Of a DNA stretch of 49,743 nucleotides, positions 26,131-35,256 are shown one piece after another; positions within the stretch are counted from its first letter, which is position 1; each line of letters starts with the position of its first letter. The DNA comes from Meridianimarinicoccus zhengii (lineage in GTDB: Bacteria; Pseudomonadota; Alphaproteobacteria; Rhodobacterales; Rhodobacteraceae), in NCBI RefSeq assembly GCF_003254465.1, contig NZ_QDFI01000029.1, forward strand, positions 1 to 49,743. Direction: 5' to 3'. Below the pieces are notes generated by a model that ran no database searches, was not told the origin of the DNA, and saw only the letters and a list, made by a program, of their open reading frames with translations. A program made the translations under genes and the position numbers.

Positions 26131-28740
26131 ATGGCGAGCGACAAGAATAGCGGTCTTTCCGAGGCAGAGCTTCAGGAACTCGTCAACGCAAGCGACGCCG
26201 GATCGCGCGATCCGGGTGGGAATATCGCGATCCTGATCGCTGCGATCGCGTTGGTCTGGTCGATCTTCCAGGTCGTGCTGGCGTCGCCCCTGTCGAACCA
26301 GCTTCTGCCCGGCGATCTGATCAACAATTCGCGCCAGATCCACCTGGCTTTCGCGATCTTCCTCGCATTCCTCGCCTATCCCGCGCTGAAATCGAGCCCC
26401 CGTCACTATATCCCCGTCCAGGACTGGGCGATGGCGGGCATCGGTGCGTTTCTCGCGCTGTACGGATACTTCTTCTACGACAAGATCGTGCAGAGCGGCG
26501 GGTTGGCCGATGACATGGACAAGTGGTTCGCGCTGGCCGGGCTTCTTCTGCTGTTCGAGGCCGCGCGCCGCGCGCTCGGCCCCGCCATGGCGATCATCGC
26601 CACGATCTTTCTTGCCTATGTCTTCTTCGGCTCGGCGCCCTGGGTGCCCGATGTCATCCAGTGGAACGGCGCGAGCCTGCAAAAGGCCATGAGCCACATG
26701 TGGATCACGTCCGAGGGCGTGTTCGGCATCGCGCTCGGCGTCTCCACCCGCTTCGTGTTCCTGTTCGTGCTGTTCGGTGCCCTTTTGGACAAGGCTGGTG
26801 CGGGCAATTACTTCATCAAGATGGCATTCGGCGCGCTCGGCCACCTGCGCGGTGGTCCCGCCAAGGCGGCAGTCGTCGGCTCTGCGGCCACCGGGCTGAT
26901 CTCGGGCTCGTCCATTGCCAACGTCGTGACCACCGGCACATTCACCATCCCGCTGATGAAACGGGTGGGGTTCACCAAGGAACAGGCTGGATCGGTCGAG
27001 GTCGCCAGTTCGGTGAACGGCCAGATCATGCCGCCGGTGATGGGCGCCGCTGCCTTCCTGATGGTGGAATACGTGGGGATTTCCTATGTTCAGGTCATCA
27101 CCCACGCCTTCCTTCCCGCGTCGATCAGCTATATCGCGCTCGTCTACATCGTGCATCTCGAAGCGGTGAAGCGCAACATGCCGACGCTGGGGAACCGGGT
27201 CGTCAGCATGGGGCGCACCATCGGCGGCATGGCGGCGTTCTTCGCGGGCTTCGCCGCGCTGTGTTACGGTGTGCAGTATCCGGTCGGCTGGATCGTGGCG
27301 CTGGTGCCCGAGGGCGCTGGCTGGGTCCTCGCGGCGCTGGTCTTCGCGGCCTATGTGGGGCTGCTGTGGCTCGCCTCCGGCGTGCCGGACCTCGAACCCG
27401 ACGATCCTAATGCCGAGGAAGTGGAACTGCCCGTCGTAGGCGAGATCTACAAGTCCGGCCTCTATTACCTTCTTCCGATCATCGTTCTGGTCTACTTCCT
27501 GATGATCGAGCAGAAATCGCCGGGCCTGTCGGCCTTCTGGGCCACGTTCCTTCTGTTCGGCATCCTGCTGACGCAGCGCCCGCTGAAGGCGATGTTCCGC
27601 GGCGAAGGCCAGATCGGATCGGCCACGACGGCCGGTGTGCTGGACCTGATTTCCGGCATGATCACCGGCGCGCGCAACATGATCGGCATCGGGCTGGCGA
27701 CGGCGACCGCCGGGGTGATCGTGGGGACCGTGACGCTGACAGGCATCGGGCAGGTGATGGCCGACCTGGTGGAATTCGTGTCCGGCGGAAACCTTGTCGC
27801 GATGCTGGTCTTCGTCGGCATCCTGTCGCTGATCCTCGGGATGGGCCTGCCGACGACGGCCAACTACATCGTTGTCAGTTCGCTCATGGCGGCGGTCGTG
27901 GTGGAACTGGGGGCGCAGTCCGGGCTTATCGTGCCGCTGATCGCGGTGCACCTGTTCGTGTTCTACTTCGGGATCATGGCGGACGTCACACCACCGGTGG
28001 GACTGGCGAGCTTCGCCGCCGCCGCAGTGTCCGGGGGGGATGCCATCCGCACCGGGTTCGTGGCGTTCTTCTACAGCCTGCGCACGATCATCCTGCCCTT
28101 CATGTTCATCTTCAATACGGATCTCCTGCTGATCGATGTGGGGCTGGTGCAGGGGATCGTGGTGTTCATCGTGGCCACCGTCGCGATCCTCGTGTTCACG
28201 GCGGGCACCATGGGTTACTTCCTGACCAAGTCGAACATCGTGGAAAGCGTCGTGCTGGTGCTGGTCGCCTTCGCGCTGTTCCGGCCCGATTTCTTCATGG
28301 ACCGCATCACGCCGCCTTTCGAGAACGTGCCACCCACCCAGATCGAGGAGGCGCTGGGGCGGGCGCAACCCGGCGGAACCGTGCGCGTCATCGTTCGCGG
28401 GCCGGATTTCATGACCGGCACGCCGCGGGAACGGACGCTCGCCTTGCCCGTCGAGGGCGAAGGCGCCAGCGGGGCCGACAGGCTGGGCCAGCTTGGCCTG
28501 TCCTTCATGCCGGACGGCGAGATCATGGCGATGGACGAACCGATGTTCGGCACGCCCTTTTCGGAGAAACTGAGCGAGTTCGATTTCTATGGCGACGCTC
28601 CGGTGACGCTGGCCGAGGTCAAGATGCCCGCGGACCAGTTGCCCAAGGAACTTGTCTGGATACCGGCGCTGCTGTTGCTGGGGGGCGTGGCCTTCCTGCA
28701 GAACGCGCGGTCAGGACGTGAACAGGAAGCCACAGCATGA
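26131..28740 (+). CDS. TRAP transporter permease, fused DctQ-DctM (4TM/12TM) type
   Basis: 869-aa inner-membrane protein with many hydrophobic segments; the small (DctQ-like) domain is at the N-terminus and the large (DctM-like) domain follows. Conserved segments include TGLISGSSIANVVTTGTFTIPLMK (starting near 253) and ILGMGLPTTANYIVVS (near 569-584). The last 180 or so residues, with GGTVRVIVRGPDFMTG and a final hydrophobic helix, match the DUF3394 extension of these fusions. ATG 26131 has AAGGGGA upstream. Its stop overlaps the UspA start by 4 nt. Confidence 0.95.
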   Translation: MASDKNSGLSEAELQELVNASDAGSRDPGGNIAILIAAIALVWSIFQVVLASPLSNQLLPGDLINNSRQIHLAFAIFLAFLAYPALKSSPRHYIPVQDWAMAGIGAFLALYGYFFYDKIVQSGGLADDMDKWFALAGLLLLFEAARRALGPAMAIIATIFLAYVFFGSAPWVPDVIQWNGASLQKAMSHMWITSEGVFGIALGVSTRFVFLFVLFGALLDKAGAGNYFIKMAFGALGHLRGGPAKAAVVGSAATGLISGSSIANVVTTGTFTIPLMKRVGFTKEQAGSVEVASSVNGQIMPPVMGAAAFLMVEYVGISYVQVITHAFLPASISYIALVYIVHLEAVKRNMPTLGNRVVSMGRTIGGMAAFFAGFAALCYGVQYPVGWIVALVPEGAGWVLAALVFAAYVGLLWLASGVPDLEPDDPNAEEVELPVVGEIYKSGLYYLLPIIVLVYFLMIEQKSPGLSAFWATFLLFGILLTQRPLKAMFRGEGQIGSATTAGVLDLISGMITGARNMIGIGLATATAGVIVGTVTLTGIGQVMADLVEFVSGGNLVAMLVFVGILSLILGMGLPTTANYIVVSSLMAAVVVELGAQSGLIVPLIAVHLFVFYFGIMADVTPPVGLASFAAAAVSGGDAIRTGFVAFFYSLRTIILPFMFIFNTDLLLIDVGLVQGIVVFIVATVAILVFTAGTMGYFLTKSNIVESVVLVLVAFALFRPDFFMDRITPPFENVPPTQIEEALGRAQPGGTVRVIVRGPDFMTGTPRERTLALPVEGEGASGADRLGQLGLSFMPDGEIMAMDEPMFGTPFSEKLSEFDFYGDAPVTLAEVKMPADQLPKELVWIPALLLLGGVAFLQNARSGREQEATA

Positions 28741-29174
28741 CCGGTATCGTTCTTTGCGCCCTCGACGTCAGCCAACCCGCACATGAAACCCCCGTGCTGC
28801 GCAGGGCCGCCCAGCTGGCCGAACTTGACCAGGCCCGGCTCGACGTCATGACCGTGCTGCCAGATTTCGGCACGTCCATGGTGGGAAGCTATTTCAAGGC
28901 CGACTATCACGAACACGCGGTCGCGGAAGCGCGCAAGGCGCTCGGGGAACTATGCGAAGCTGTCCTGGGTGCGGAGCTGAACGCGCAAACGCGCCACATC
29001 GTCAGCACCGGCACGGTCTACGAAGAGGTGCTGCGCGTCGCCCGCGTGGACGGGGCCGCGCTGATCGTCATCGGCTCGCACCGCCCGGCGCTGCGGGACT
29101 ATCTGCTCGGGCCGAATGCCAGCCGCGTGGTGCGCCATTCCGACTGTTCGGTCTTCGTGGTCCGCGACGCCTGA
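28737..29174 (+). CDS. Universal stress protein (UspA family)
   Basis: 145 aa. It ends with IVIGSHRPALRDYLLGPNASRVVRHS, the ATP-binding loop of the UspF/UspG type, where HRP replaces HGR of classic UspA. It is translationally coupled to the TRAP permease (ATGA overlap). UspA proteins next to TRAP transporters are known, for example TeaD with the ectoine TRAP system, where ATP binding modulates transport. A regulatory role for this transporter is therefore a reasonable inference. Confidence 0.93.
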   Translation: MTGIVLCALDVSQPAHETPVLRRAAQLAELDQARLDVMTVLPDFGTSMVGSYFKADYHEHAVAEARKALGELCEAVLGAELNAQTRHIVSTGTVYEEVLRVARVDGAALIVIGSHRPALRDYLLGPNASRVVRHSDCSVFVVRDA

Positions 29175-29190
29175 GCGGATTGCAGCGGTC

Positions 29191-30231
29191 ATGACCCTGC
29201 GCGACGCCGTCCATGTCACTGCGCTCACGCTTGCGCTCGGCTGGCTTCTTGTCGTCGGCAAGACGGTAATCCTGCCGGTCGTCGTGGCGATCATGCTGAC
29301 CTATGTCCTCGTCGGTGCGGTGCACGGGCTGCTGTCACTGCCGATGGGACGCCGGCTGCCGGTCTGGCTGGCCTATGTCGTGGTTCTGACGCTGTTCGCC
29401 CTTGCGCTGACCGGGATCAGCCTGATGATCGTGGCCAACCTGCGCGACATCGCCCGCAGCGAGCTTGCCGTGCAGGACGGATTGCTGGCGCTGATCGAGC
29501 GGGCTGCGCCCTGGTTCGGCTATGGCGAGACGATGGAACCCGATGCGCTGCGCGCGGCGCTGCTGGAACGGCTCGACCTGCCGGGGCTGTCGCTGGACCT
29601 GCTGTCCACGCTTGCCTCCGCCAGTGGCTATACCGTGCTGATCGCGACCTACATGGTCTTCATGGTGGCAGAGCGTGCGCCGCTTGGGCGCAAGATCGAC
29701 CTTGTGCTACCGGATACCGGGAACCGGGGCGCGGCGGTGGCAATCTTCCAGCGGATCAACCGCCAGATTGTGACTTACCTTTCCACCAAGACGCTGATCA
29801 ACGTGATCGTCGCCCTGATATCCTGGGTGCTGATGAAGGTCATGGGGATCGAGAACGCGGCTTTCTGGGCGTTCCTGATCGGCCTGTTCAACTACATCCC
29901 CTATGTGGGGTCCATGCTGGGGGTGGGCGTCGTGCTGGTCTACGTGATCCTGACCACGGGCAGCCTGCGCCTGACCTTCGTCGCGCTGATCCTGCTGACC
30001 GCGGCGCAGGTCTATGTCGGCAACTGGCTGGAGCCGCGCGTGATGAGCCGGTCGATGAATCTCAGCCCGCTCACGGTGCTGCTGGCCCTTGTGCTGTGGG
30101 CGTCGCTCTGGGGGCTGCCGGGGGCGATCATCGCGGTCCCGATGACATCCATCCTGCTGATCGCGCTGGCGCAATTCCGGACTACGCGCGCCGTGGCCGT
30201 GCTGGCTTCGCGCAACGGCACGCTCTACTGA
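29191..30231 (+). CDS. AI-2E family transporter-like membrane protein
   Basis: 346 aa with about seven or eight hydrophobic segments. The family core is visible: STKTLINVIVALISWVLMKVMGIENAAFWAFLIGLFNYIPYVGSMLG (about 212-258) and PLTVLLALVLWASLWGLPGAIIAVPM near the C-terminus. The family (YdgG/PerM/TqsA) includes quorum-signal and Na+/H+ exporters, so substrate cannot be told. Start ATG 29191 is 16 nt after the UspA stop, so it may be the last gene of the TRAP transcript. Confidence 0.88.
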   Translation: MTLRDAVHVTALTLALGWLLVVGKTVILPVVVAIMLTYVLVGAVHGLLSLPMGRRLPVWLAYVVVLTLFALALTGISLMIVANLRDIARSELAVQDGLLALIERAAPWFGYGETMEPDALRAALLERLDLPGLSLDLLSTLASASGYTVLIATYMVFMVAERAPLGRKIDLVLPDTGNRGAAVAIFQRINRQIVTYLSTKTLINVIVALISWVLMKVMGIENAAFWAFLIGLFNYIPYVGSMLGVGVVLVYVILTTGSLRLTFVALILLTAAQVYVGNWLEPRVMSRSMNLSPLTVLLALVLWASLWGLPGAIIAVPMTSILLIALAQFRTTRAVAVLASRNGTLY

Positions 30232-30316
30232 CGCGCCGCTTCCGTCTTCTGTCCAGATATACCCTGGGCGAATTGGTGCCCTGCGCCAAAAGGCGGCCAG
30301 CGGCCCCCTTGCATCC

Positions 30317-31126
30317 CTAGAAATCCGCGCGGACGCCCGGCAGGTTCAGCGCGTTCACGAGATCGCGCAGTTCCTGCCGGGCCGCGATGTTCGACAGGCT
30401 CAGGCTGCCGCCCCCGGTGTCGCGGAGGTCCAGGAGCGTCAGCCCGCGCGGGAAAAGCTCGCGAAAGATCACCCGCTCGGCAAAGCCGGGCGCCACGCGG
30501 AACCCGATCCGTTTCGACAGGTCCGACAAGGCGTCGCCCACACGTTTCTTGTTGTGCATCTGCTGGCGGCCCATCCGGTTGCGGATCACCAGCCAGTCGA
30601 TGGGCTTCAGCCCCGCCTGCGCGCGCAACTGCCGCGCGTTCCAGACCATTTCCGCATAGACCGACGGGCCCGTGATGCGCCCGCTGTCGGGGTCGTGGCG
30701 CGCCAGCAGGTCGAAATCGATGAAACTGTCGTTAAGCGGCGTGACCAGCGTGTCGGCCATGGAATGAGCGAGCTGGCTCAGCCGCGTGTGGCTGCCGGGG
30801 CAGTCGATCAGCAGGAAATCCGATGCCGGTTCCAGTTCGTTGATCGCCGCGTCGAGCCGCAGGTCGTAAGCGTTCTGCCCGTCGGGCACCGCAGCCGCGT
30901 CAATCTCGGGCAGCGGAAGGTAGCGCGGCATCGGCAGGTGCAGCCCCTCGCGGCGGCAGAACGCCTCCCGGTTCTCGGCATAGCGCCCGAATGACCGCTG
31001 CCGCAGGTCAAGGTCCAGCCCCCCCACGCGGTATCCCATCCGCGCCAGCGCGGTCGCCAGATGCATGGTCGTCGTGGACTTGCCGGAGCCGCCCTTTTCG
31101 TTGCCGATCACGATGATATGGGCCAC
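30317..31126 (-). CDS. mipZ: Division-plane positioning ATPase MipZ
   Basis: ParA-superfamily ATPase, 269 aa. In alphaproteobacteria MipZ forms a gradient from the ParB-bound origin and keeps FtsZ away from the poles. The deviant Walker A is GNEKGGSGKST (8-18) with lysines at 11 and 16; LIDCPGS is Walker B. WLVIRNRMGRQQMHNKKRV and the FRELFPRGLTLLD segment are characteristic of MipZ. The start is GTG at 31126, with AAGGGGGA just upstream. It is convergent with the AI-2E gene. Confidence 0.94.
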   Translation of the reverse strand: MAHIIVIGNEKGGSGKSTTTMHLATALARMGYRVGGLDLDLRQRSFGRYAENREAFCRREGLHLPMPRYLPLPEIDAAAVPDGQNAYDLRLDAAINELEPASDFLLIDCPGSHTRLSQLAHSMADTLVTPLNDSFIDFDLLARHDPDSGRITGPSVYAEMVWNARQLRAQAGLKPIDWLVIRNRMGRQQMHNKKRVGDALSDLSKRIGFRVAPGFAERVIFRELFPRGLTLLDLRDTGGGSLSLSNIAARQELRDLVNALNLPGVRADF

Positions 31127-31229
31127 GCATCCCCCTTGGTCCTGCCATGTACGCAGGTCCGGGGCCCGCGCGCGCCGACACTAGGACCTGTCGCGGCGGT
31201 TGCAAAGCGGGAACGCGCGGTGGCCTGGG

Positions 31230-31433
31230 TCAGACCTTCTGCGCCGCCGCGATGACGGCCGCGTCGAGCCCGTCGCCGCCCGCGGCCACGTGGTCGCGCA
31301 GTTGCGCGCGCATGCGTGGGTCCCAGTAGTCGCGGATATGGGCCGCCACGTGTTCTGCCGCAACGTCGCCCGGCTGGGTCTTGAAGAACCCGGCGATTTG
31401 GTTAGCCATGCGGATCAGCTTGTCAGGCGACAT
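31230..31433 (-). CDS. fdsD: NAD-dependent formate dehydrogenase, delta subunit
   Basis: 67-aa small subunit of the soluble molybdenum formate dehydrogenase, thought to aid assembly of the complex. MSPDKLIRMANQIAGFFKTQ and DHIRDYWDPRMR-like sequence (HIRDYWDPRMRAQL) are typical. It is the last gene of the fds operon. Its ATG lies inside the end of fdhD (11-bp overlap), consistent with translational coupling. Confidence 0.9.
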   Translation of the reverse strand: MSPDKLIRMANQIAGFFKTQPGDVAAEHVAAHIRDYWDPRMRAQLRDHVAAGGDGLDAAVIAAAQKV

Positions 31434-32250
31434 GGGGCACCTCAGGGTCGATGCGGTGGGGATGGGCGTAGATCTCGAACCCGCTGCCGCGCGCGAATGC
31501 GGCCACGGTGATGCCTGCGCCTGCCGCAAGTTCAACGGCCTGCGCCGTGGGTGCCGACACGGCGATCAGAACGGGACACCCAGCAATGGCGCATTTCTGG
31601 ACCAATTCCACCGACAGGCGTGATGTGAGCACGAAGGCCCCGGTCGCCGGGTCGATCCCGTCCCGCGCAAGCGCACCGATCAGCTTGTCGAGCGCGTTGT
31701 GCCGTCCCACATCCTCTCGCGCCGCCACGACGCCGTGGCCGGGCACCAGGAACCCGGCGGCATGGGCGGCATGCGTGCGGTCATGTAGCGGCTGGTGCGT
31801 GCGCAGGTCGTCCCCGGCCCGTGCCACGTCGTCCCGCGTCAGCCGCAGGTCCCCGCCGCCGACAGCGGGCAGGGGGCGCGCCGCCTGTTCCAGACTGTCG
31901 ATCCCGCACAGCCCGCAGCCCACCGGCCCGGCCATGAAGCGGCGCCGCGCGGCCAGCGCCGCCGCGCGGTCGCCGCGCAGCCACAACCGCGCCTCGATGC
32001 CCTGCGGGTGATGGGCCTGATCGTAATCTTCGATCTCCGACGGATCGGAGATCACCCCTTCGGTCAACGCGAAGCCCGTGGCGAAATCCCGGATATCCGC
32101 AGGCGTCGCCATCATCACCGCCAGTGTCGTGCCATTGCAGACGACCGCCAGCGGCACCTCCTGCGGCAGGGTGCGATGGGCCCGCACGCTGCCATCCGCG
32201 CGGATGGCGCGGCCCGGCACGCTGCGGCTGGTCGCGGCGGTACCGGCCAT
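31423..32250 (-). CDS. fdhD: Formate dehydrogenase accessory sulfurtransferase FdhD
   Basis: Transfers sulfur from a cysteine desulfurase to the bis-MGD molybdenum cofactor, needed for formate dehydrogenase activity. 275 aa. The catalytic GCGLCG motif carries C112 and C115. DVGRHNALDKLIG and the RLSVELVQKCAIAG segment are conserved. ATG 32250 has GGAG at 8-nt spacing; an in-frame GTG at 32259 that overlaps the fdsA stop is a second possibility. Located between fdsA and fdsD, in the FdsC position of fdsGBACD operons. Confidence 0.95.
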   Translation of the reverse strand: MAGTAATSRSVPGRAIRADGSVRAHRTLPQEVPLAVVCNGTTLAVMMATPADIRDFATGFALTEGVISDPSEIEDYDQAHHPQGIEARLWLRGDRAAALAARRRFMAGPVGCGLCGIDSLEQAARPLPAVGGGDLRLTRDDVARAGDDLRTHQPLHDRTHAAHAAGFLVPGHGVVAAREDVGRHNALDKLIGALARDGIDPATGAFVLTSRLSVELVQKCAIAGCPVLIAVSAPTAQAVELAAGAGITVAAFARGSGFEIYAHPHRIDPEVPHVA

Positions 32251-32255
32251 GGCGG

Positions 32256-35153
32256 TCACTCCGCCGCCGGCAGCACGCGCCGCGCGCGGGCCGACTGGTC
32301 CGCATATTCCCGCTGCCATCCGGTCGGGCCGTTGGAGGGGCTGACCTGCACCGCCGTCACCTTGTATTCGGGGCAGTTGGTGGCCCAGTCGGAATGATCG
32401 GTCGTCACCACGTTGGCCTGCGTGTCCGGGTGGTGGAAGGTCGTATAGACCACGCCCGGCCCGACTCGGTCGGTGATCTGCGCGCGCAGCGCCGTTTCCC
32501 CGGCGCGCGAGGCCACGCGCACCCAGTCGCCGTCGCGGATGCCGCGCTGTTCGGCATCGTGAGGGTGGATTTCCAGCCGGTCCTCGCCGTGCCAGACCGT
32601 GTTCGCGGTGCGCCGGGTCTGGGCGCCCACGTTGTACTGGCTGAGAATGCGCCCCGTGGTCAGCAGAAGCGGAAAGCGCGGGCCGCTGCGTTCCTCGGTC
32701 GCGATATACTCGGTGACGATGAACCGCCCCTTGCCGCGCATGAACTGATCCACATGCATCAGCGGCGTGCCTTCGGGATGGTCGTCGTTGCACGGCCATT
32801 GCACCGATCCCAGCCGGTCCAGCAGATCATAGGTGACGCCTGCGAAGCTGGGCGTGGTCGCCGCGATCTCGGCCATGATCTGGTCAGGGTGTGTGTAATC
32901 CCACTCCGCGCCCATGGCATTGGCGAGCGCTTGCGTGACCTCCCAGTCAGCAAATCCGTTGCGGGGTGCCATGACCCGGCGCACACGGTTGATCCGCCGC
33001 TCGGCATTGGTGAAGGTGCCGTCCTTTTCCAGAAAGGTCGATCCGGGCAGGAAGACATGGGCGTAATTCGCCGTCTCGTTCAGGAAAAGGTCGTGGACGA
33101 TCACGCAATCCATCGCCGCAAGCCCCGCCGCGACATGGCGGGTATCGGGGTCGGATTGCAGGATATCCTCGCCCTGGATGTAAATTCCGCGGAACGTGCC
33201 CTCCACCGCCGCGTCGAGCATGTTGGGAATGCGCAGGCCCGGTTCCGGGTCGATCTCCACGCCCCATGCCGACTCGAACACGGCGCGCACATCGGCGTTC
33301 TTCACATGCCGGTAGCCCGGCAGTTCGTGCGGGAACGAGCCCATGTCGCACGCGCCCTGCACGTTGTTCTGGCCGCGCAGCGGGTTCACGCCGACGCCCG
33401 GCCGGCCGATATTGCCGGTCAGCATGGCAAGGTTGGCGATGGCCATGACCGTGGTCGATCCTTGGCTGTGTTCGGTCACGCCAAGCCCGTAATAGATCGC
33501 CCCGTTCCCACCGGTCGCGAACATGCGGGCTGCCGCGCGCAGGTCTGCCGCGGGCACGCCGGTTTGCGCCTCCACCGCCTCGGGTGCATGGCGCGGGTCG
33601 GCCACGAACTCGGCATAGGCCGCGTAGTCGTCCGGCTCGCAGCGCCCGGCGATAAAGGCGTGGTCCTGAAGCCCCTCGGTCACGATGACATGGGCCATCG
33701 CGGTCAGCACGGCGACGTTGGTGCCGGGCCGCAGGGGCAGGTGATGGGCCGCCGCCACATGGGCCGAGCGCACGAGGTCGATCCGGCGCGGGTCGATCAC
33801 GATCAGCTTCGCGCCCGCCCGCAGCCGTTTCTTCAGCCGGCTGGCGAAGACCGGGTGACCGTCGGTCGGGTTCGCGCCGATGACGATGACGACGTCTGTA
33901 TGTTCGACGCTGTCGAAGTCCTGCGTGCCGGCGGACGTGCCGAAGGTCTGGCCCAGCCCGTAACCCGTGGGTGAATGGCACACGCGCGCGCAGGTATCGG
34001 TGTTGTTGTTGCGGAACACAGCGCGGGCGAGTTTCTGAACGAGGAAGGTTTCTTCGTTCGTGCAGCGGCTTGAGGTGATGACGCCGATGGCGTTCCGTCC
34101 ATGGTCGGCCTGGATGCCGCGCAGGCGGTCGGCGGCGAAGCCAAGTGCCTCGTTCCAGGACACCTCGCGCCAGGGTTCGTCGATGCTGTCGCGGATCATC
34201 GGGTTCAGGATGCGGTCGGGATGGGCGGCATAGCCCCAGGCAAAGCGCCCCTTCACGCAGCTATGCCCGCGATTGGCCTTGCCGTGTTTCCATGGCACCA
34301 TTCGCACCAGTTGGTCGCCTTGCAGTTCCGCCTTGAACGAACATCCGACACCGCAATAGGCGCAGGTGGTCACGACCGACCGCGCGGGCGTGCCGATCTC
34401 GATCACGGATTTCTCCTGCAGGGTCGCGGTCGGGCAGGCCTGCACGCAGGCGCCGCAACTGACGCAGTCGGAGGTCAGGAAGTCGTCGTCCGGACCGCCC
34501 GCCTTCACCCGGCTGTCGAAACCGCGCCCTTCGATGGTCAGCGCGAAGGTCCCCTGCACCTCTTCGCAGGCGCGCACGCAGCGCGAGCAGACGATGCATT
34601 TCGCCGGATCGAAGTTGAAATAAGGATTGCTGTCGTCCTTGGGCCGCCATTCCGGGTTGGCCGCGCCGCTGGTGTCCCGCGGAGCGAAATGGTTGGCGAG
34701 GCCGGCGCCTTCGGGCGCGGCGTAGCGCACGTCGCGCAGGCCCACGGCCCCGGCCATGTCCTGCAATTCGCAATCGCCATTGGCCGAACAGGTCAGGCAG
34801 TCGAGCGGGTGGTCGGAGATGTAGAGTTCCATCACCCCGCGCCGCAGTTTCTGCAGCTTGGCATTCTGGGTGGTGACAACCATGCCTTCGGCCACCGGCG
34901 TCGTGCAGGAGGCGGGCGTGCCGCGACGGCCTTCGATCTCCACCACGCACAGGCGGCAGGACCCGAACGCGTCTAGGCTGTCGGTGGCGCAAAGCTTCGG
35001 CACCGGGATGTCCGCCATCGCCGCGGCGCGCATGACCGACGTGCCCTCGGGCACCGTCACTGCCACCCCGTCGATGGTCAGCGTGACGGGCGCGCCGGCC
35101 GCCGCCGGCGTGCCGAGGTCGCGGTCGTCGGCGGGCAGGATGAAGTCCTTCAT
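32256..35153 (-). CDS. fdsA: NAD-dependent formate dehydrogenase, alpha (catalytic) subunit
   Basis: Catalytic subunit oxidising formate to CO2, 965 aa. Cofactor ligands in order: [2Fe-2S] C55, C66, C69, C83; His-ligated [4Fe-4S] H115, C119, C122, C128; two ferredoxin-type clusters C186/C189/C192/C196 and C230/C233/C236/C240; and a further [4Fe-4S] C264, C267, C271, C299. The molybdenum ligand is C392, next to H393 in ARVCHSPTG; it is a cysteine, not selenocysteine. All are intact, so the enzyme should be functional. A 103-bp gap with an AT-rich palindrome separates it from fdsB upstream. Confidence 0.97.
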   Translation of the reverse strand: MKDFILPADDRDLGTPAAAGAPVTLTIDGVAVTVPEGTSVMRAAAMADIPVPKLCATDSLDAFGSCRLCVVEIEGRRGTPASCTTPVAEGMVVTTQNAKLQKLRRGVMELYISDHPLDCLTCSANGDCELQDMAGAVGLRDVRYAAPEGAGLANHFAPRDTSGAANPEWRPKDDSNPYFNFDPAKCIVCSRCVRACEEVQGTFALTIEGRGFDSRVKAGGPDDDFLTSDCVSCGACVQACPTATLQEKSVIEIGTPARSVVTTCAYCGVGCSFKAELQGDQLVRMVPWKHGKANRGHSCVKGRFAWGYAAHPDRILNPMIRDSIDEPWREVSWNEALGFAADRLRGIQADHGRNAIGVITSSRCTNEETFLVQKLARAVFRNNNTDTCARVCHSPTGYGLGQTFGTSAGTQDFDSVEHTDVVIVIGANPTDGHPVFASRLKKRLRAGAKLIVIDPRRIDLVRSAHVAAAHHLPLRPGTNVAVLTAMAHVIVTEGLQDHAFIAGRCEPDDYAAYAEFVADPRHAPEAVEAQTGVPAADLRAAARMFATGGNGAIYYGLGVTEHSQGSTTVMAIANLAMLTGNIGRPGVGVNPLRGQNNVQGACDMGSFPHELPGYRHVKNADVRAVFESAWGVEIDPEPGLRIPNMLDAAVEGTFRGIYIQGEDILQSDPDTRHVAAGLAAMDCVIVHDLFLNETANYAHVFLPGSTFLEKDGTFTNAERRINRVRRVMAPRNGFADWEVTQALANAMGAEWDYTHPDQIMAEIAATTPSFAGVTYDLLDRLGSVQWPCNDDHPEGTPLMHVDQFMRGKGRFIVTEYIATEERSGPRFPLLLTTGRILSQYNVGAQTRRTANTVWHGEDRLEIHPHDAEQRGIRDGDWVRVASRAGETALRAQITDRVGPGVVYTTFHHPDTQANVVTTDHSDWATNCPEYKVTAVQVSPSNGPTGWQREYADQSARARRVLPAAE

Positions 35154-35192
35154 GGGCGGGTGCCTTTCTCCGGACGACAGTCGCGGCGAGTC

Positions 35193-35215
35193 CAGAATTT
35201 TACTCTAAAATTCTG
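35193..35215. repeat. AT-rich perfect palindrome between fdsB and fdsA
   Basis: CAGAATTTTA (35193-35202), a CTC spacer, and TAAAATTCTG (35206-35215): a perfect 10-bp inverted repeat with a 3-nt centre. It stands out in a GC-rich background and lies in the only sizeable gap of the fds operon. It has no T-run on the transcribed strand. It could be an operator, an RNA-processing hairpin or a dispersed repeat. Confidence 0.7.
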
Positions 35216-35256
35216 TCTTGCGGGTGTGGCGGGCCATGACGCGCCCATCCGGTGTC

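Noticed and set aside
25081-28368. A 1095-codon open frame on the minus strand opposite the TAXI-TRAP genes
   Set aside because: It is His/Asp/Arg-rich, has no recognisable domain, and is the antisense shadow of two firmly identified membrane and periplasmic genes. Long antisense frames are expected in DNA of this GC content.
30232-30316. A bidirectional terminator between the convergent AI-2E and mipZ genes
   Set aside because: Only a weak GGGC/GCCC pairing without a T-run was found.
31127-31229. A small gene or RNA between mipZ and fdsD
   Set aside because: No start with a ribosome-binding site, no stable fold with a terminator tail.
32256-35153. Selenocysteine formate dehydrogenase
   Set aside because: The active-site codon in ARVCHSPTG is a cysteine codon, and no in-frame TGA is present.
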